Positions 1 to 8,732 of a DNA stretch of 64,000 nucleotides are shown here, one piece after another; positions within the stretch are counted from its first letter, which is position 1, and each line of letters begins with the position of its first letter. The stretch lies in assembly GCA_965215145.1 (NCBI GenBank), contig OZ244038.1:496001-560000 (forward strand). The letters run 5' to 3'. The notes beneath the pieces are model-generated. The model searched no databases, was not told where the DNA came from, and saw only the letters and a list, made by a program, of their open reading frames with translations. The position numbers were made by a program, and so were the translations under genes. This DNA comes from G965215145 sp965215145. GTDB taxonomy: Bacteria; Bacteroidota; Rhodothermia; Rhodothermales; JANQRZ01.

Positions 1-1278
1 GCCGCCGGTCGCCGTCACGCCCTTCAGCACGCGCGCCGGGCGGAAGCCGGACAGGACGAGCGCCGGGTACGCCCCTGCAAGCAGCCCCGTCGCGGCGACG
101 ACGCCGAGCAGCCCGAGCCACACCACCGGTTGCCCCGCGATGCCCAGGGAGAGGGCCTTCCCCGTGAGGTCGTTGAAGAGCGGCAGCAGGAGCGCGACGA
201 GGACGACGCCGAGGGCCAGCGCCAGCGCGCTCGTCAGCACGGCCTCGCCGAGGAACTGCCCGACGAGCTGCCCCCGCCGCGCCCCAATCGCCTTCCGCAC
301 GCCGACCTCCCGCGCCCGCTGCGTGCTCCGCGCCGTGGCGAGGTTGACGAAGTTGACGCACGCCAGCAGCAGCACCGCCAGCGCGATCCCGAGGAAGATC
401 TGCACCGTCGTCTGGCTCCCCGTTGGGCCGGGCGTGGAGATGGCTCCGCTGCGGAGGTGGAGGTCGTAGAGGGGTTCGAGCGTGGGGACGTAGTTCGTGC
501 CGTCGTCGGTGCCGCGGCGGTTGCGGTCGATGAAGGCCGGCATCTTGGCCTGGAAGGCGGCGGCGGCCTCGGCGTCGGGAAGCGCGACGTAGGTCCACCC
601 GAAGGGCCACCAGTACGAGTCGAACGTGCCCTCGGCCGGCCGTCCGACGGTGGCCTTGAACGCCCTCACCGGCGCCAGCAGCTCGAACCGGAGGTGGCTG
701 CTGGCCGGCACGTCCTCGATCACGGCGGCCACCGTGAGCGGGAGGTCGCCCCCGTAGTCCAGCGTTTCCCCCATCGGGTCGCGGTCGCCGAAGTAGCGCG
801 CGGCGGCGGACTCCGTGAGGATGACGGCGCTGGGGTCCCGGAGCGCGGCGGCCGGGTCGCCGCGGAGAGCACGGTGGGTGAACAGGTCGAAGTACCCCTC
901 GTCGGCGAAGAGGAACTGCTCCTCGCGGAACGAGCGCGCGCGCGCGGGCTCGGCGTCCGCGGCGTAGCGCACGACGCCCGGCTGCCGCAGCACGCGGACG
1001 GTTTCGAGCTCGGGGTACTCGGTCCCGAGGTCCTCGGCGAGCGCGCCGCCGACCCACGCCCACAGCTCCTCGCCGCCGTCGGCCTGCACCCGCTGCGAGA
1101 CGCGGTAGACCTCGGCGCCCCGCTCGTGGTGGCGGTCGTAGCTCCACTCGTCCCAGACGTAGAGCCCGATCAGCAGGCAGCACGCGAGCCCGAGCGCGAG
1201 GCCGGCGACGTTGAGCGCGGCGTAGCCCCGCTGGCGGCGGAGGGTGCGGAGGGCGACGAGCAGGTAGTTCTTCAGCAT
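1..1278 (-). CDS. MacB/FtsX-type ABC transporter permease, partial (fifth of five)
   Basis: Runs off the left edge: the 426 N-terminal residues are present and the C-terminal half is missing. The start ATG at 1278 gives MLKNYLLVALRTLRRQRG, the N-terminal signature shared by the four permeases upstream of it. Layout seen: basic cytoplasmic tail, TM1 at about residues 20-40, a large extracytoplasmic MacB_PCD-like domain to about residue 280, then the first FtsX block with VRKAIGARRGQLVGQFL near residue 320. By family knowledge it is the membrane subunit of a MacB/LolCDE-like exporter that couples cytoplasmic ATP hydrolysis to movement of periplasmic or outer-leaflet substrates. It is the distal gene of the operon that begins with the adaptor at 13520. 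The substrate cannot be told from sequence. Confidence 0.9.
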   Translation of the reverse strand, partial: MLKNYLLVALRTLRRQRGYAALNVAGLALGLACCLLIGLYVWDEWSYDRHHERGAEVYRVSQRVQADGGEELWAWVGGALAEDLGTEYPELETVRVLRQPGVVRYAADAEPARARSFREEQFLFADEGYFDLFTHRALRGDPAAALRDPSAVILTESAAARYFGDRDPMGETLDYGGDLPLTVAAVIEDVPASSHLRFELLAPVRAFKATVGRPAEGTFDSYWWPFGWTYVALPDAEAAAAFQAKMPAFIDRNRRGTDDGTNYVPTLEPLYDLHLRSGAISTPGPTGSQTTVQIFLGIALAVLLLACVNFVNLATARSTQRAREVGVRKAIGARRGQLVGQFLGEAVLTSALALALGVVLVALLLPLFNDLTGKALSLGIAGQPVVWLGLLGVVAATGLLAGAYPALVLSGFRPARVLKGVTATGG

Positions 1279-1428
1279 GGGCACCGGGGGCGGACGGTAC
1301 CGCTCCCCCGCGCAACGTGGATGCCGCCCCCACCGGGGTGCCCGAGGGTGGCTCCTGAGCCGCAGGGCTGGGCGCCAGCGCACACCGCCCGTGCGGCGGC
1401 GCACACCTAGCGGGCCTAGCCCAGCCCG

Positions 1429-3813
1429 CTACTCGTGGCGGAGCGAGTCTACGGGGTCCGCCACGGCGGCGCGGAGGGCCTGCCATCCCACCGCCAGCAC
1501 GGTCACCCCAAGGACCCCCGCGCCGACGGCGGCGAACACGAGCGGGCTCACGGCGATGCGGTAGGCGAACCCGTCGAGCCAGCGCTCGACGAGGATGAGC
1601 ACCACGGGCGCCGCCGCCACCAACGCGACGCCGACGAGCACGACGAACTCCCGCGTCAGCATCCCCACGAGGCTGCCAACGCGGGCGCCAAGCACCTTCC
1701 GAATGCCGACCTCCTTCCGCCGCCATGCCGTCGCGAACGCCGCCAGCCCGACGAGGCCCAACACGGCCAGGAGCACGGCGAGCGCGGTGAGGGCGGTGCT
1801 GAAGGCGCTAGCCCGCCGCTCCTGCTCGTACAGCTCGGCCAGCGAGGCGTCCACGAACGCAGGTACGAACGGCCGGCCGGGGACGGCCGCGGTCCACGCC
1901 TCCTCGAACCGGCCCATCGTCGCTTCCAGGTTGGTGGTCTCGACGCGGGCGACGGCGCTCCAGACCCACGCGGGCTCGCGGACGACGACGACGAGCAGCG
2001 GTCGGACGCGCTCGCGGAGGGGGAAGAGGTGCCAGTCCGGGAGCACCCCGGCGACGGTCTCGCGCGTCCCGAACGTGCCGTCCTCGCGCTCCCACTCCGG
2101 CTCCGTCACGACGACGCGCCCGACGGGCTCGGCGTAGCCGAGACGGCGCGCGGCGGTCTCGTTGATGAAGAAGGCCCGTCCCGCCCCGCTCGCCGCGAAC
2201 CGGTCGAGGTCGGCCGACTCGATCCCCATCGCGCGGAAGTAGCCGAGGTCGGCCGTGACGAGGTTCGCGTCGTCGAGGACGGCGTCGCCGGTGTCGGCCC
2301 GGTAGGTCGTCCGGTTGAACCCGCTGCTCGGGAGCGGGCCCGTCCCGAGGGCGCCGACGCCGGGGACACCGGCGAGCTCGGCGCGGAGCCGCCGGAACGC
2401 CTCGGCGTCCGGCACCCCGTCGAGCGCCACGACCCCCTCGCGCTCGAACCCAAGGTCCTTCTCGGCCATGAAGCGGACCTGCTGGTGCAGGAGGACGGCC
2501 GCGCTCCCCAGCCCGATCACGAGCGCGAACTGGAGCCCGACGAGCGCCCGCCGCAGCCGGGCCCCGCTGAGGCGGCGGTCCACGGAGCCGCGGAAGAGCT
2601 CGGCCGCCCGGTGGCCCGAGAGCGCGAAGGCGGGGTACCCCCCCGACACCAGCCCCACCCCCACGGCGACGCCCGTGAGCAGCACGAGGAATCCCGGTTG
2701 GAGCAGCGCCGACGCGGCGACCTCCGTCCCCATCACCGCGTTGAAGCCCGGCAGCACGAGCAGGGCGAGGCCCACCGCCGGCGGCACGCACGCCGTGGCG
2801 AGCAGGACGGCCTCGGTGAGGAACTGCCCGGCCACGGCCTCCCGTCGCGCCCCCATCGCCTTGCGCACGCCGATCTCGCGCCCGCGCCCGTCGTGGAGGG
2901 CGACGGCGAGGTTGGTGTAGTTCGTGCACGTGACGACGAGGAGCAGCAGCGCCACGGCGGCGAAGAGGCGGAGGTAGCGGGGGTCCCCCGGCGGCTCCGC
3001 CTCGTAGAGCGTCGGCTCGCCGAGGTGGATGGCCGGCACGGGCTGGAGCCGCTCGCCCTTGTGCAGCGGGTCGTCGGCCCGCGCGGGGCGGACGCGGAGG
3101 AGGGCGTCGGTGGCGAGGGGGGCCGCGGCCTCCGGGTCGGTGCCGGGCGTGAGGCGGAGGTAGGTGTAGGCGCCCCAGTTCGGGATCCGGCCGGCCAGGA
3201 CGAGGTCGTACCGGAGGTGCTGCGTCGTCGGCGGCGCCTCGATCACCCCCGTCACCTCGTACGCCACGGAGTCGCGGGTGACGGTGCGGCCGAGGGCCGC
3301 GGCGTCACCGAAGTAGCGCCGCGCCGTGGGCTCGGTGAGGAGCGCCGTCCGCGGCCGGGCCAGCGCGCTCGCCGCGTCCCCCTCGATGAACCGCGGGCCG
3401 AACAGGTCCACGAACGCGGGGCCGGTGGCGGTCACGAGCACGCGGTCCTCGGGGAACCGCCGCCCGTCCGCCTCCACGAACCGCCGCCGCGCGTCGAGGT
3501 GGACGGCCGCGGCCTCCTCGACCGCCGGGAGCGCGCGGAGCTCCTCGGCGAGCCGTCGCTGCCCGGCCTCCGTCTCGTCGAAGAAGTTGGGGAAGCCGAT
3601 GGTGGAGTACCAGCCCGCGCGGTAGTTCGAGGTCAGCCGGTAGAGGTCGTCGGCGCGGGGGAGGTGGTGGTCGAACGCGCGCTCGTGGGCGAGGAAGGCG
3701 GCGACGACGGCGACGGCCGCCAGCCCCACCGTCAGCCCGACGGCGTTGAGCACGGCGTAGCCCCGCCGCCGGCGGAGCGTACGGAGCGCGACGAGGAGGT
3801 AGTTCTTCAGCAT
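1429..3813 (-). CDS. MacB/FtsX-type ABC transporter permease (fourth of five)
   Basis: A 794-aa inner-membrane permease. The start is the ATG at 3813 (MLKNYLLVALRTLRRRRG), aligned with its paralogues; the reading frame stays open far upstream only because it crosses another frame of the neighbouring genes. It shows a basic N-tail, TM1 around residues 20-42, a periplasmic MacB_PCD-like domain, a first FtsX block with IGVRKAMGARREAVAGQFL, a second extracytoplasmic domain, and a C-terminal FtsX block with VGIRKVLGARVGSLVGMLT, ending PVDSLRHE. Two FtsX blocks in about 800 residues is the usual size for this Bacteroidota permease family. It lies 32 bases after the preceding permease and should use the single ATPase encoded at 11186-11968. 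Confident for family, none for substrate. Confidence 0.93.
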   Translation of the reverse strand: MLKNYLLVALRTLRRRRGYAVLNAVGLTVGLAAVAVVAAFLAHERAFDHHLPRADDLYRLTSNYRAGWYSTIGFPNFFDETEAGQRRLAEELRALPAVEEAAAVHLDARRRFVEADGRRFPEDRVLVTATGPAFVDLFGPRFIEGDAASALARPRTALLTEPTARRYFGDAAALGRTVTRDSVAYEVTGVIEAPPTTQHLRYDLVLAGRIPNWGAYTYLRLTPGTDPEAAAPLATDALLRVRPARADDPLHKGERLQPVPAIHLGEPTLYEAEPPGDPRYLRLFAAVALLLLVVTCTNYTNLAVALHDGRGREIGVRKAMGARREAVAGQFLTEAVLLATACVPPAVGLALLVLPGFNAVMGTEVAASALLQPGFLVLLTGVAVGVGLVSGGYPAFALSGHRAAELFRGSVDRRLSGARLRRALVGLQFALVIGLGSAAVLLHQQVRFMAEKDLGFEREGVVALDGVPDAEAFRRLRAELAGVPGVGALGTGPLPSSGFNRTTYRADTGDAVLDDANLVTADLGYFRAMGIESADLDRFAASGAGRAFFINETAARRLGYAEPVGRVVVTEPEWEREDGTFGTRETVAGVLPDWHLFPLRERVRPLLVVVVREPAWVWSAVARVETTNLEATMGRFEEAWTAAVPGRPFVPAFVDASLAELYEQERRASAFSTALTALAVLLAVLGLVGLAAFATAWRRKEVGIRKVLGARVGSLVGMLTREFVVLVGVALVAAAPVVLILVERWLDGFAYRIAVSPLVFAAVGAGVLGVTVLAVGWQALRAAVADPVDSLRHE

Positions 3814-3845
3814 CGGGGGAGGGGGCGTGGGGGGACCGTCCGTCC

Positions 3846-6218
3846 TCATTCGGAGCGGAGGGCGCGGACGGGGTCGGCGGTGGCGGCGCGGAGGGCCTGC
3901 CCGCCGACGGCCACGAGCGCGACGGCGAGGGCGAGCAGCCCGGCCCACACGAAGGGGTCGGGGCCGAGGGCAGCGCGGTAGGCGAACCCGTCGAGCCAGG
4001 ACCGCAGGCCGAGCCACGCCAGCGGCGCCGCCACCACGAACCCGGCCAGCACGAGCCCCGCGAAGTCCCGGCTCAGCAGCACGACGAGGCTGCGGACGCT
4101 CGCCCCCAGCACCTTCCGCACGCCGACCTCCTTCCGCCGCCGCTCCGCCGTGTGGGCCGCGAGCCCGAACAGCCCCAGGCACGCGATCAGGACGGCGACG
4201 GCGGCGAAGAACCCGAACCGCTGCACGAGCTGCTCCTCGGCCCGGTACGCCCGCCCGAAATCCTCGTCGAGGAACCGGTACTCGAGGGCGTAGCCCGGCG
4301 CGAACTCGGCCCAGGTGGCGCGGACGTGGTCCAGCACGCCGCTCACGTCGGCCGCCGCGGCGCGCACGGCGACGGTGCCGACCCACCCCGGCTTGTAGTT
4401 GATCACGACGGGCTCGATGGCGTGGCGGAGGCTCTGGAAGTGGAAGTCCTCGACGACCCCGATGACCTCGCCCATCGGGCGGTCCCACGCGCGGAACGGC
4501 TGCCCCACGGGGTCCTCGAACCCCAACTCCCGCACGGCCGCCTCGTTCAGGACGTAGACGTCGTGGGTGTCGGCCTCGGAGACGAACCCGCGCCCCGCCA
4601 CGAGCTCGATCCCCATCGTCTCGAGGTAGTCCGGCCCGGCGATGATGGTCCAGAGGCTCACCCCCTGCTCGTCCTCGCCTTCGGCGCCGGGCCAGTTGTA
4701 GCCCCGGTTCGTGCCGACGCGGCCAGGCGGCGTGCTCAGGGCGACGCCCCGCACGCCGGGGTCCGCCAGGAGCTCCGCGCGGAAGGCGTCGTACCGCCCG
4801 CGGAGGTCGGGCGCCTCCGGGAAGAACAGGACCTGCTCCGCCTCGAAGCCGAGGTCCTGGGCCCGCATGAACCGGAGCTGGTCGAAGATGGTGATCGTGC
4901 CGACGAGGAGGGCGACGGTGGCGGCGAACTGGAACACCACGAGGCCGCGCCGGAGGCGGGCGCCCCCCCGCCCCCGTGTCAGTTCGCCCTTGAGCACGCG
5001 GGCGGGCCGGAAGGCCGAGAGGACGAGGGCGGGGTACGCCCCAGCCAGGAGCCCCGCCGCCAGCCCGATCCCCACCAGCATCCCCGCCGTGCCGAGGCTC
5101 CCCGTGCCGAGCCGGACGTCGGCGCCGATGAAGGCGTTGAAGGTGGGCAGGAGCAGGGCCACCAGCGCCAGCGCGAGGGCCGTGGCGAGCGCGCCGAGGA
5201 GCACGGCCTCCCCGAGGAACTGCCCCGCGAGCTGCCCCCGCCCCGCGCCTACCGCCTTCCGCACGCCGACCTCCTTGGCCCGCTGCGCCGCCCGCGCCGT
5301 GGCGAGGTTCGTGAAGTTGACCGCGGCGATGAGCAGGATCAGCGCAGCCACGGCCCCGAAGACCCACAGGTAGCGGGGGTCGCGGGTCGGGAGGACGTCG
5401 TACCGGACGGCCGTGTCGAGGTGGATGGCCGGGAGGGGCTGGAGTTCGGCCACCTGGAAATCGTCGGGGGCCTCTCCGTAGAGCTCGGGGAAGCGCGCGC
5501 GCGCCCAGGCCGTGGCCTTCGCCTCCAGCGCGTCGGGGTCGGCGCCGGGGCGGAGGAGGAGGTAGGTGAGGTAGTTGTGGTTGGTGAAGTCGGTCAGGGC
5601 CTCCTCGCCGCCCCACTCCCGGTAGAGCTCGAACGAGCCGAGGTAGTCGAAGTCGAGGGTGGAGGTGGGCGGGGGGTCCGCCATCACGCCGGTCACGGTG
5701 AGGTCCGTGGCGCCGTCGTAGGCGACGGTCCGGCCCATCGGGTCGGCGTCGCCGAAGAGGCCGGCGGCGGCGGTCTCGGTCAGGACGAGGGCGCGCGGGT
5801 CGGCCAGGGCCGTCGCGGGGTCCCCGCGCAGCAGCTCGAACCCGTCGAACACCTCGAAGAAGGCGGGGTCGGCGAGGGCGTAGCCGGGGGCGCGGCGGCT
5901 CTCCCCGCCCACCCGGAGGTACGGGCTCCGGTCGGGGTGGACGCGGACGGCGGCCTCGACCTCGGGGAAGGCGGCCGTGAAGGCGGGGGTGAGGCCGGCC
6001 GGCGTCGAGCCCTTCCACTCGTCGTCGAGGCTGAGGAGCACGCGGAAGGTCCGGTCGGCCTTCCGGTGGAAGCGGTCGAACGCGGTCTCGTGCCCGATGA
6101 ACAGCACGATCAGGAAGCAGCACGCCAGCCCGAGCGCGAGCCCGCCGACGTTGAGCGCGGCGTACCCCCTCTCGCGGCGGAGGGTGCGGAGGGCGACGGT
6201 GAGGTAGTGCTTCAGCAT
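3846..6218 (-). CDS. MacB/FtsX-type ABC transporter permease (third of five)
   Basis: A 790-aa protein with the same plan as its neighbours: MLKHYLTVALRTLRRERG start, TM1, periplasmic domain, FtsX block 1 (VGVRKAVGAGRGQLAGQFL), a second periplasmic domain, and FtsX block 2 (EVGVRKVLGASVRSLVVLL), ending in DPVRALRSE. The repeated RKEVGVRKVLGA element marks the cytoplasmic coupling segment that contacts the ATPase in MacB-like systems. The gene ends 32 bases before the start of the next permease, consistent with co-transcription. The end sequence (RALRSE plus stop) closely matches the paralogues at 6258 and 8727, which suggests growth of the locus by tandem duplication. Confidence 0.94.
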   Translation of the reverse strand: MLKHYLTVALRTLRRERGYAALNVGGLALGLACCFLIVLFIGHETAFDRFHRKADRTFRVLLSLDDEWKGSTPAGLTPAFTAAFPEVEAAVRVHPDRSPYLRVGGESRRAPGYALADPAFFEVFDGFELLRGDPATALADPRALVLTETAAAGLFGDADPMGRTVAYDGATDLTVTGVMADPPPTSTLDFDYLGSFELYREWGGEEALTDFTNHNYLTYLLLRPGADPDALEAKATAWARARFPELYGEAPDDFQVAELQPLPAIHLDTAVRYDVLPTRDPRYLWVFGAVAALILLIAAVNFTNLATARAAQRAKEVGVRKAVGAGRGQLAGQFLGEAVLLGALATALALALVALLLPTFNAFIGADVRLGTGSLGTAGMLVGIGLAAGLLAGAYPALVLSAFRPARVLKGELTRGRGGARLRRGLVVFQFAATVALLVGTITIFDQLRFMRAQDLGFEAEQVLFFPEAPDLRGRYDAFRAELLADPGVRGVALSTPPGRVGTNRGYNWPGAEGEDEQGVSLWTIIAGPDYLETMGIELVAGRGFVSEADTHDVYVLNEAAVRELGFEDPVGQPFRAWDRPMGEVIGVVEDFHFQSLRHAIEPVVINYKPGWVGTVAVRAAAADVSGVLDHVRATWAEFAPGYALEYRFLDEDFGRAYRAEEQLVQRFGFFAAVAVLIACLGLFGLAAHTAERRRKEVGVRKVLGASVRSLVVLLSRDFAGLVLAGFVVAAPLAWLGLRSWLDGFAYRAALGPDPFVWAGLLALAVALVAVGGQALRAATADPVRALRSE

Positions 6219-6233
6219 AACGCCGGGGGATGC

Positions 6234-6257
6234 GTAGGGGCGACCGGCCGGTCGCCC
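6234..6257. repeat. GTAGGGGC-type palindrome between permease genes
   Basis: Copy of the dispersed hairpin family: GTAGGGGCGACC followed by its near-complement GGTCGCCC, directly abutting the stop codon of the permease at 6258. The right arm is truncated, with GCCCTCA where other copies have GCCCCTAC. In mRNA it would form a strong stem between two permease reading frames, possibly stabilising upstream message or damping downstream expression. There is no U-tract, so it is not a classical terminator. Confidence 0.75.
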
Positions 6258-8687
6258 TCATTCGGAGCGGAGGCTCTGGACGGGGTCGGCGGTGGCGGCG
6301 CGGAGGGCCTGCCCGCCGACGGCCACGAGCGCGATGGCGAGGGCGAGCAGCCCGGCCAGCAGGAACGGCCCCGGCCCCAGCGCCGCCGGGTAGGCGAACC
6401 CGTCGAGCCACCGGCCCATGAGGACGTACGCCACCGGCACCGCGACCGCGAGCCCGACGGCGACGAGCACGAGGAACTCCCGCGTCAGCAGCGCCACGAG
6501 CCCCGCCACGCTCGCCCCCAGCACCTTCCGCACGCCGACCTCCTTCGTCCGCCGTGCCGCGACGTAGGCCGCGAGCCCGAAGAGCCCGAGGCAGGCCACG
6601 AGCACCGCCAGCGCCGAGAACACCCCGAACGTCCGCGCGAGCCGCCGCTCGGCCTCGTACTGCGCGGCGAACGTCTCGTCGAGGAAGGCGTGGTCGAGCG
6701 CGGTGTCGGGGAAGAAGCGGGGCCACGCATCCTCCACCTGCGTGAGCACGTCCGAAGCGGCCTCGGCGCGGAAGCGGACGGCGAGGCGGCCCCCCCGCAC
6801 CGGGTCCGCCCCGAACATCATCGGCCCGATGGCCTCCTGGAGCCCGTGGTGGTGGTAGTCCCGCACGACGCCGACGACCCGGCCTTCCGGCCGCCCCGAG
6901 GCCGGCGAGGCGAACCCCTTCCCGACGGCCTCCTCGGCCGAGGCCCAGCCCGCCGCGCGCACGGCGGCCTCGTTGATCACGACGGCCGTGGCGGTGTCGG
7001 TGGCGAAGCTGCGGTCGAACGCGCGCCCGGCGACGACCTCCAGCCCCAGCGCCCCCTCGTAGCCGAACCCCACCGGGACGTACTCCAGCGCGAGGCTCTC
7101 GCCCTCGGGCCATCCCTCGGGGAAGGCGACCTGCCCGCGCCAGCCCATCTGCCCCGGGAAGGACCACGCCCGCGCCGTCCGCTCGACGGCGGGGTGCGCC
7201 TCCAGCGCCTGCGCCAGCCCGTCCAGCCCGCCCCTGAGCTGCTCGAAGGGGGCGTCCCGCGCGTCGAGCAGGAGGACCTGATCCTCGGCGAACCCGAGGT
7301 CCTGCTCCTGCATGTGCCGGAGCTGGCCGAGCACCACGAGCGTGGCGACGATCAGCACGCACGAGACCGCGAACTGGAACGTCACCAGCCCGCGCCGCAG
7401 CGCCACCCCCCGACGGCCCGTCTGGAACCGCCCCTTCAGCACGGCGACGGGCCGGAACGACGCGAGCACGAACGCGGGATACAACCCGGCCAGCAGCCCC
7501 ACGAGCACCGCCGCCCCGAGCGCCCCCAGCAGGAGCGGCGGCGCGAAGAGGTCGGCCAGCCCGTAGCCCTTCCCCGTGAGGTCGTTGAAGAGCCCGAGCG
7601 TCACGGTGGCGAGGCCGAGCGCCAGCACGAGCGCCGCCAGCGCCGTGACGACCGACTCGGCGAGGAACTGCCGGATGAGGAGGCCCCGCCCCGAGCCGAC
7701 CACCTTCCGGACGCCCACCTCCCGCGCCCGCTCCGCGCTCCGCGCCGTGGCGAGGTTGACGAAGTTGATCCCGGCCAGCAGCAGGATGAACGCGCCGATG
7801 GCGGCCAGGAGGAGGACCCGCCCACCGTCGCCCTGCGGGCCGAGGGGGTTGTCGTAACCCCCCGCGCGGAGGTAGACATCCTCGGCCGGCTGGAGGCCGA
7901 GGCGGTACGTCGAGCCCCACCCGCGGAGGGTCTCTCCCGCGCGCTCCATCGGGAGGTCGCGGACCTTCCGGGCGAGGGCCGCGGCGTCGGCGCCGTCGCG
8001 GAGGCGGACGTAGTTGACGGCGTTGACGTTGAGCCAGCCCCCGGCTATCCACGCGTCGTAGGTCTCGGAGCCGAGGAGCGCCCGCATCGTCCCGAACGAG
8101 CCCAGCACGTCGAAGGTGACGTGCGACGGCGGCCCCTCCGCCGCGACGCCCGAGACGGTAAAGTCGAGTGTGTCGGCGAGGGTGAGGGTCCGTCCGAGCG
8201 CGGGGCCGTCGCCGTAGAGCCGCCGGGCCAGCGCCTCCGAGAGCACGACCGAGAACGGCTCAGCCAGCGCCGTCGCCGGGTCGCCCTCGCCGAGGGCGAC
8301 GGGGAACGCTTCGAAGAAGCCTTCGTCAGCCCAGAGCATCCGCTCGTGGAGCCGCTCGTCGCCCTGGGTGATCGGGTAGGCCGGCCACGTGCCGAGGTAG
8401 ACCACGTCCTCGACCTCGGGGAACGTCTCCTCGATGATTCGGCCGTAGGGCCAGCCGACCGCGCCGACGTGGTGCGGCTCGGCGTCGCCGGACTGCTGGA
8501 TGTCGCTGACGAGGCGGTGGACGTTCCGCCCGGCGAAGGCCCGGTCGTGGCCGAGCTCGTCCATTACGAAGAGCGCGATCAGCAGCGCGCACCCGAGCCC
8601 GACGGCGAGGCCCGTCACGCTCAGCGCGGCGAACCCCTTCCGTCGGCGGAGGCTGCGGAGGGCGATGAGGAGGTGATGGCGAAGCAT
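6258..8687 (-). CDS. MacB/FtsX-type ABC transporter permease (second of five)
   Basis: An 809-aa permease starting MLRHHLLIALRSLRRRKG at 8687. Features: TM1 about residues 20-40, periplasmic MacB_PCD-like domain, FtsX block 1 (VGVRKVVGSGRGLLIRQFL), a middle periplasmic domain, and C-terminal FtsX block (EVGVRKVLGASVAGLVALL), ending DPVQSLRSE. It is slightly more divergent from the others in the first periplasmic domain (AFAGRNVHRLVSDIQQSG), the region expected to determine substrate or partner choice. It is flanked on both sides by copies of the GTAGGGGC palindrome. Its role within the five-permease exporter locus is inferred from position; the substrate is unknown. Confidence 0.94.
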   Translation of the reverse strand: MLRHHLLIALRSLRRRKGFAALSVTGLAVGLGCALLIALFVMDELGHDRAFAGRNVHRLVSDIQQSGDAEPHHVGAVGWPYGRIIEETFPEVEDVVYLGTWPAYPITQGDERLHERMLWADEGFFEAFPVALGEGDPATALAEPFSVVLSEALARRLYGDGPALGRTLTLADTLDFTVSGVAAEGPPSHVTFDVLGSFGTMRALLGSETYDAWIAGGWLNVNAVNYVRLRDGADAAALARKVRDLPMERAGETLRGWGSTYRLGLQPAEDVYLRAGGYDNPLGPQGDGGRVLLLAAIGAFILLLAGINFVNLATARSAERAREVGVRKVVGSGRGLLIRQFLAESVVTALAALVLALGLATVTLGLFNDLTGKGYGLADLFAPPLLLGALGAAVLVGLLAGLYPAFVLASFRPVAVLKGRFQTGRRGVALRRGLVTFQFAVSCVLIVATLVVLGQLRHMQEQDLGFAEDQVLLLDARDAPFEQLRGGLDGLAQALEAHPAVERTARAWSFPGQMGWRGQVAFPEGWPEGESLALEYVPVGFGYEGALGLEVVAGRAFDRSFATDTATAVVINEAAVRAAGWASAEEAVGKGFASPASGRPEGRVVGVVRDYHHHGLQEAIGPMMFGADPVRGGRLAVRFRAEAASDVLTQVEDAWPRFFPDTALDHAFLDETFAAQYEAERRLARTFGVFSALAVLVACLGLFGLAAYVAARRTKEVGVRKVLGASVAGLVALLTREFLVLVAVGLAVAVPVAYVLMGRWLDGFAYPAALGPGPFLLAGLLALAIALVAVGGQALRAATADPVQSLRSE

Positions 8688-8700
8688 GGCATCAGAGATG

Positions 8701-8732
8701 GAGTAGGGGCGACCGGCCGGTCGCCCCTACTC
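8701..8732. repeat. Perfect 32-bp GTAGGGGC-type palindrome
   Basis: A perfect inverted repeat, GAGTAGGGGCGACCGG joined to its exact reverse complement CCGGTCGCCCCTACTC. It overlaps the 3' end of the permease at 8727: the TAG stop codon of that gene is part of the palindrome. Same core (CGACCGGCCGGTCG) as the copies at 6234 and 11141, and the same position relative to the genes. Confidence 0.9.
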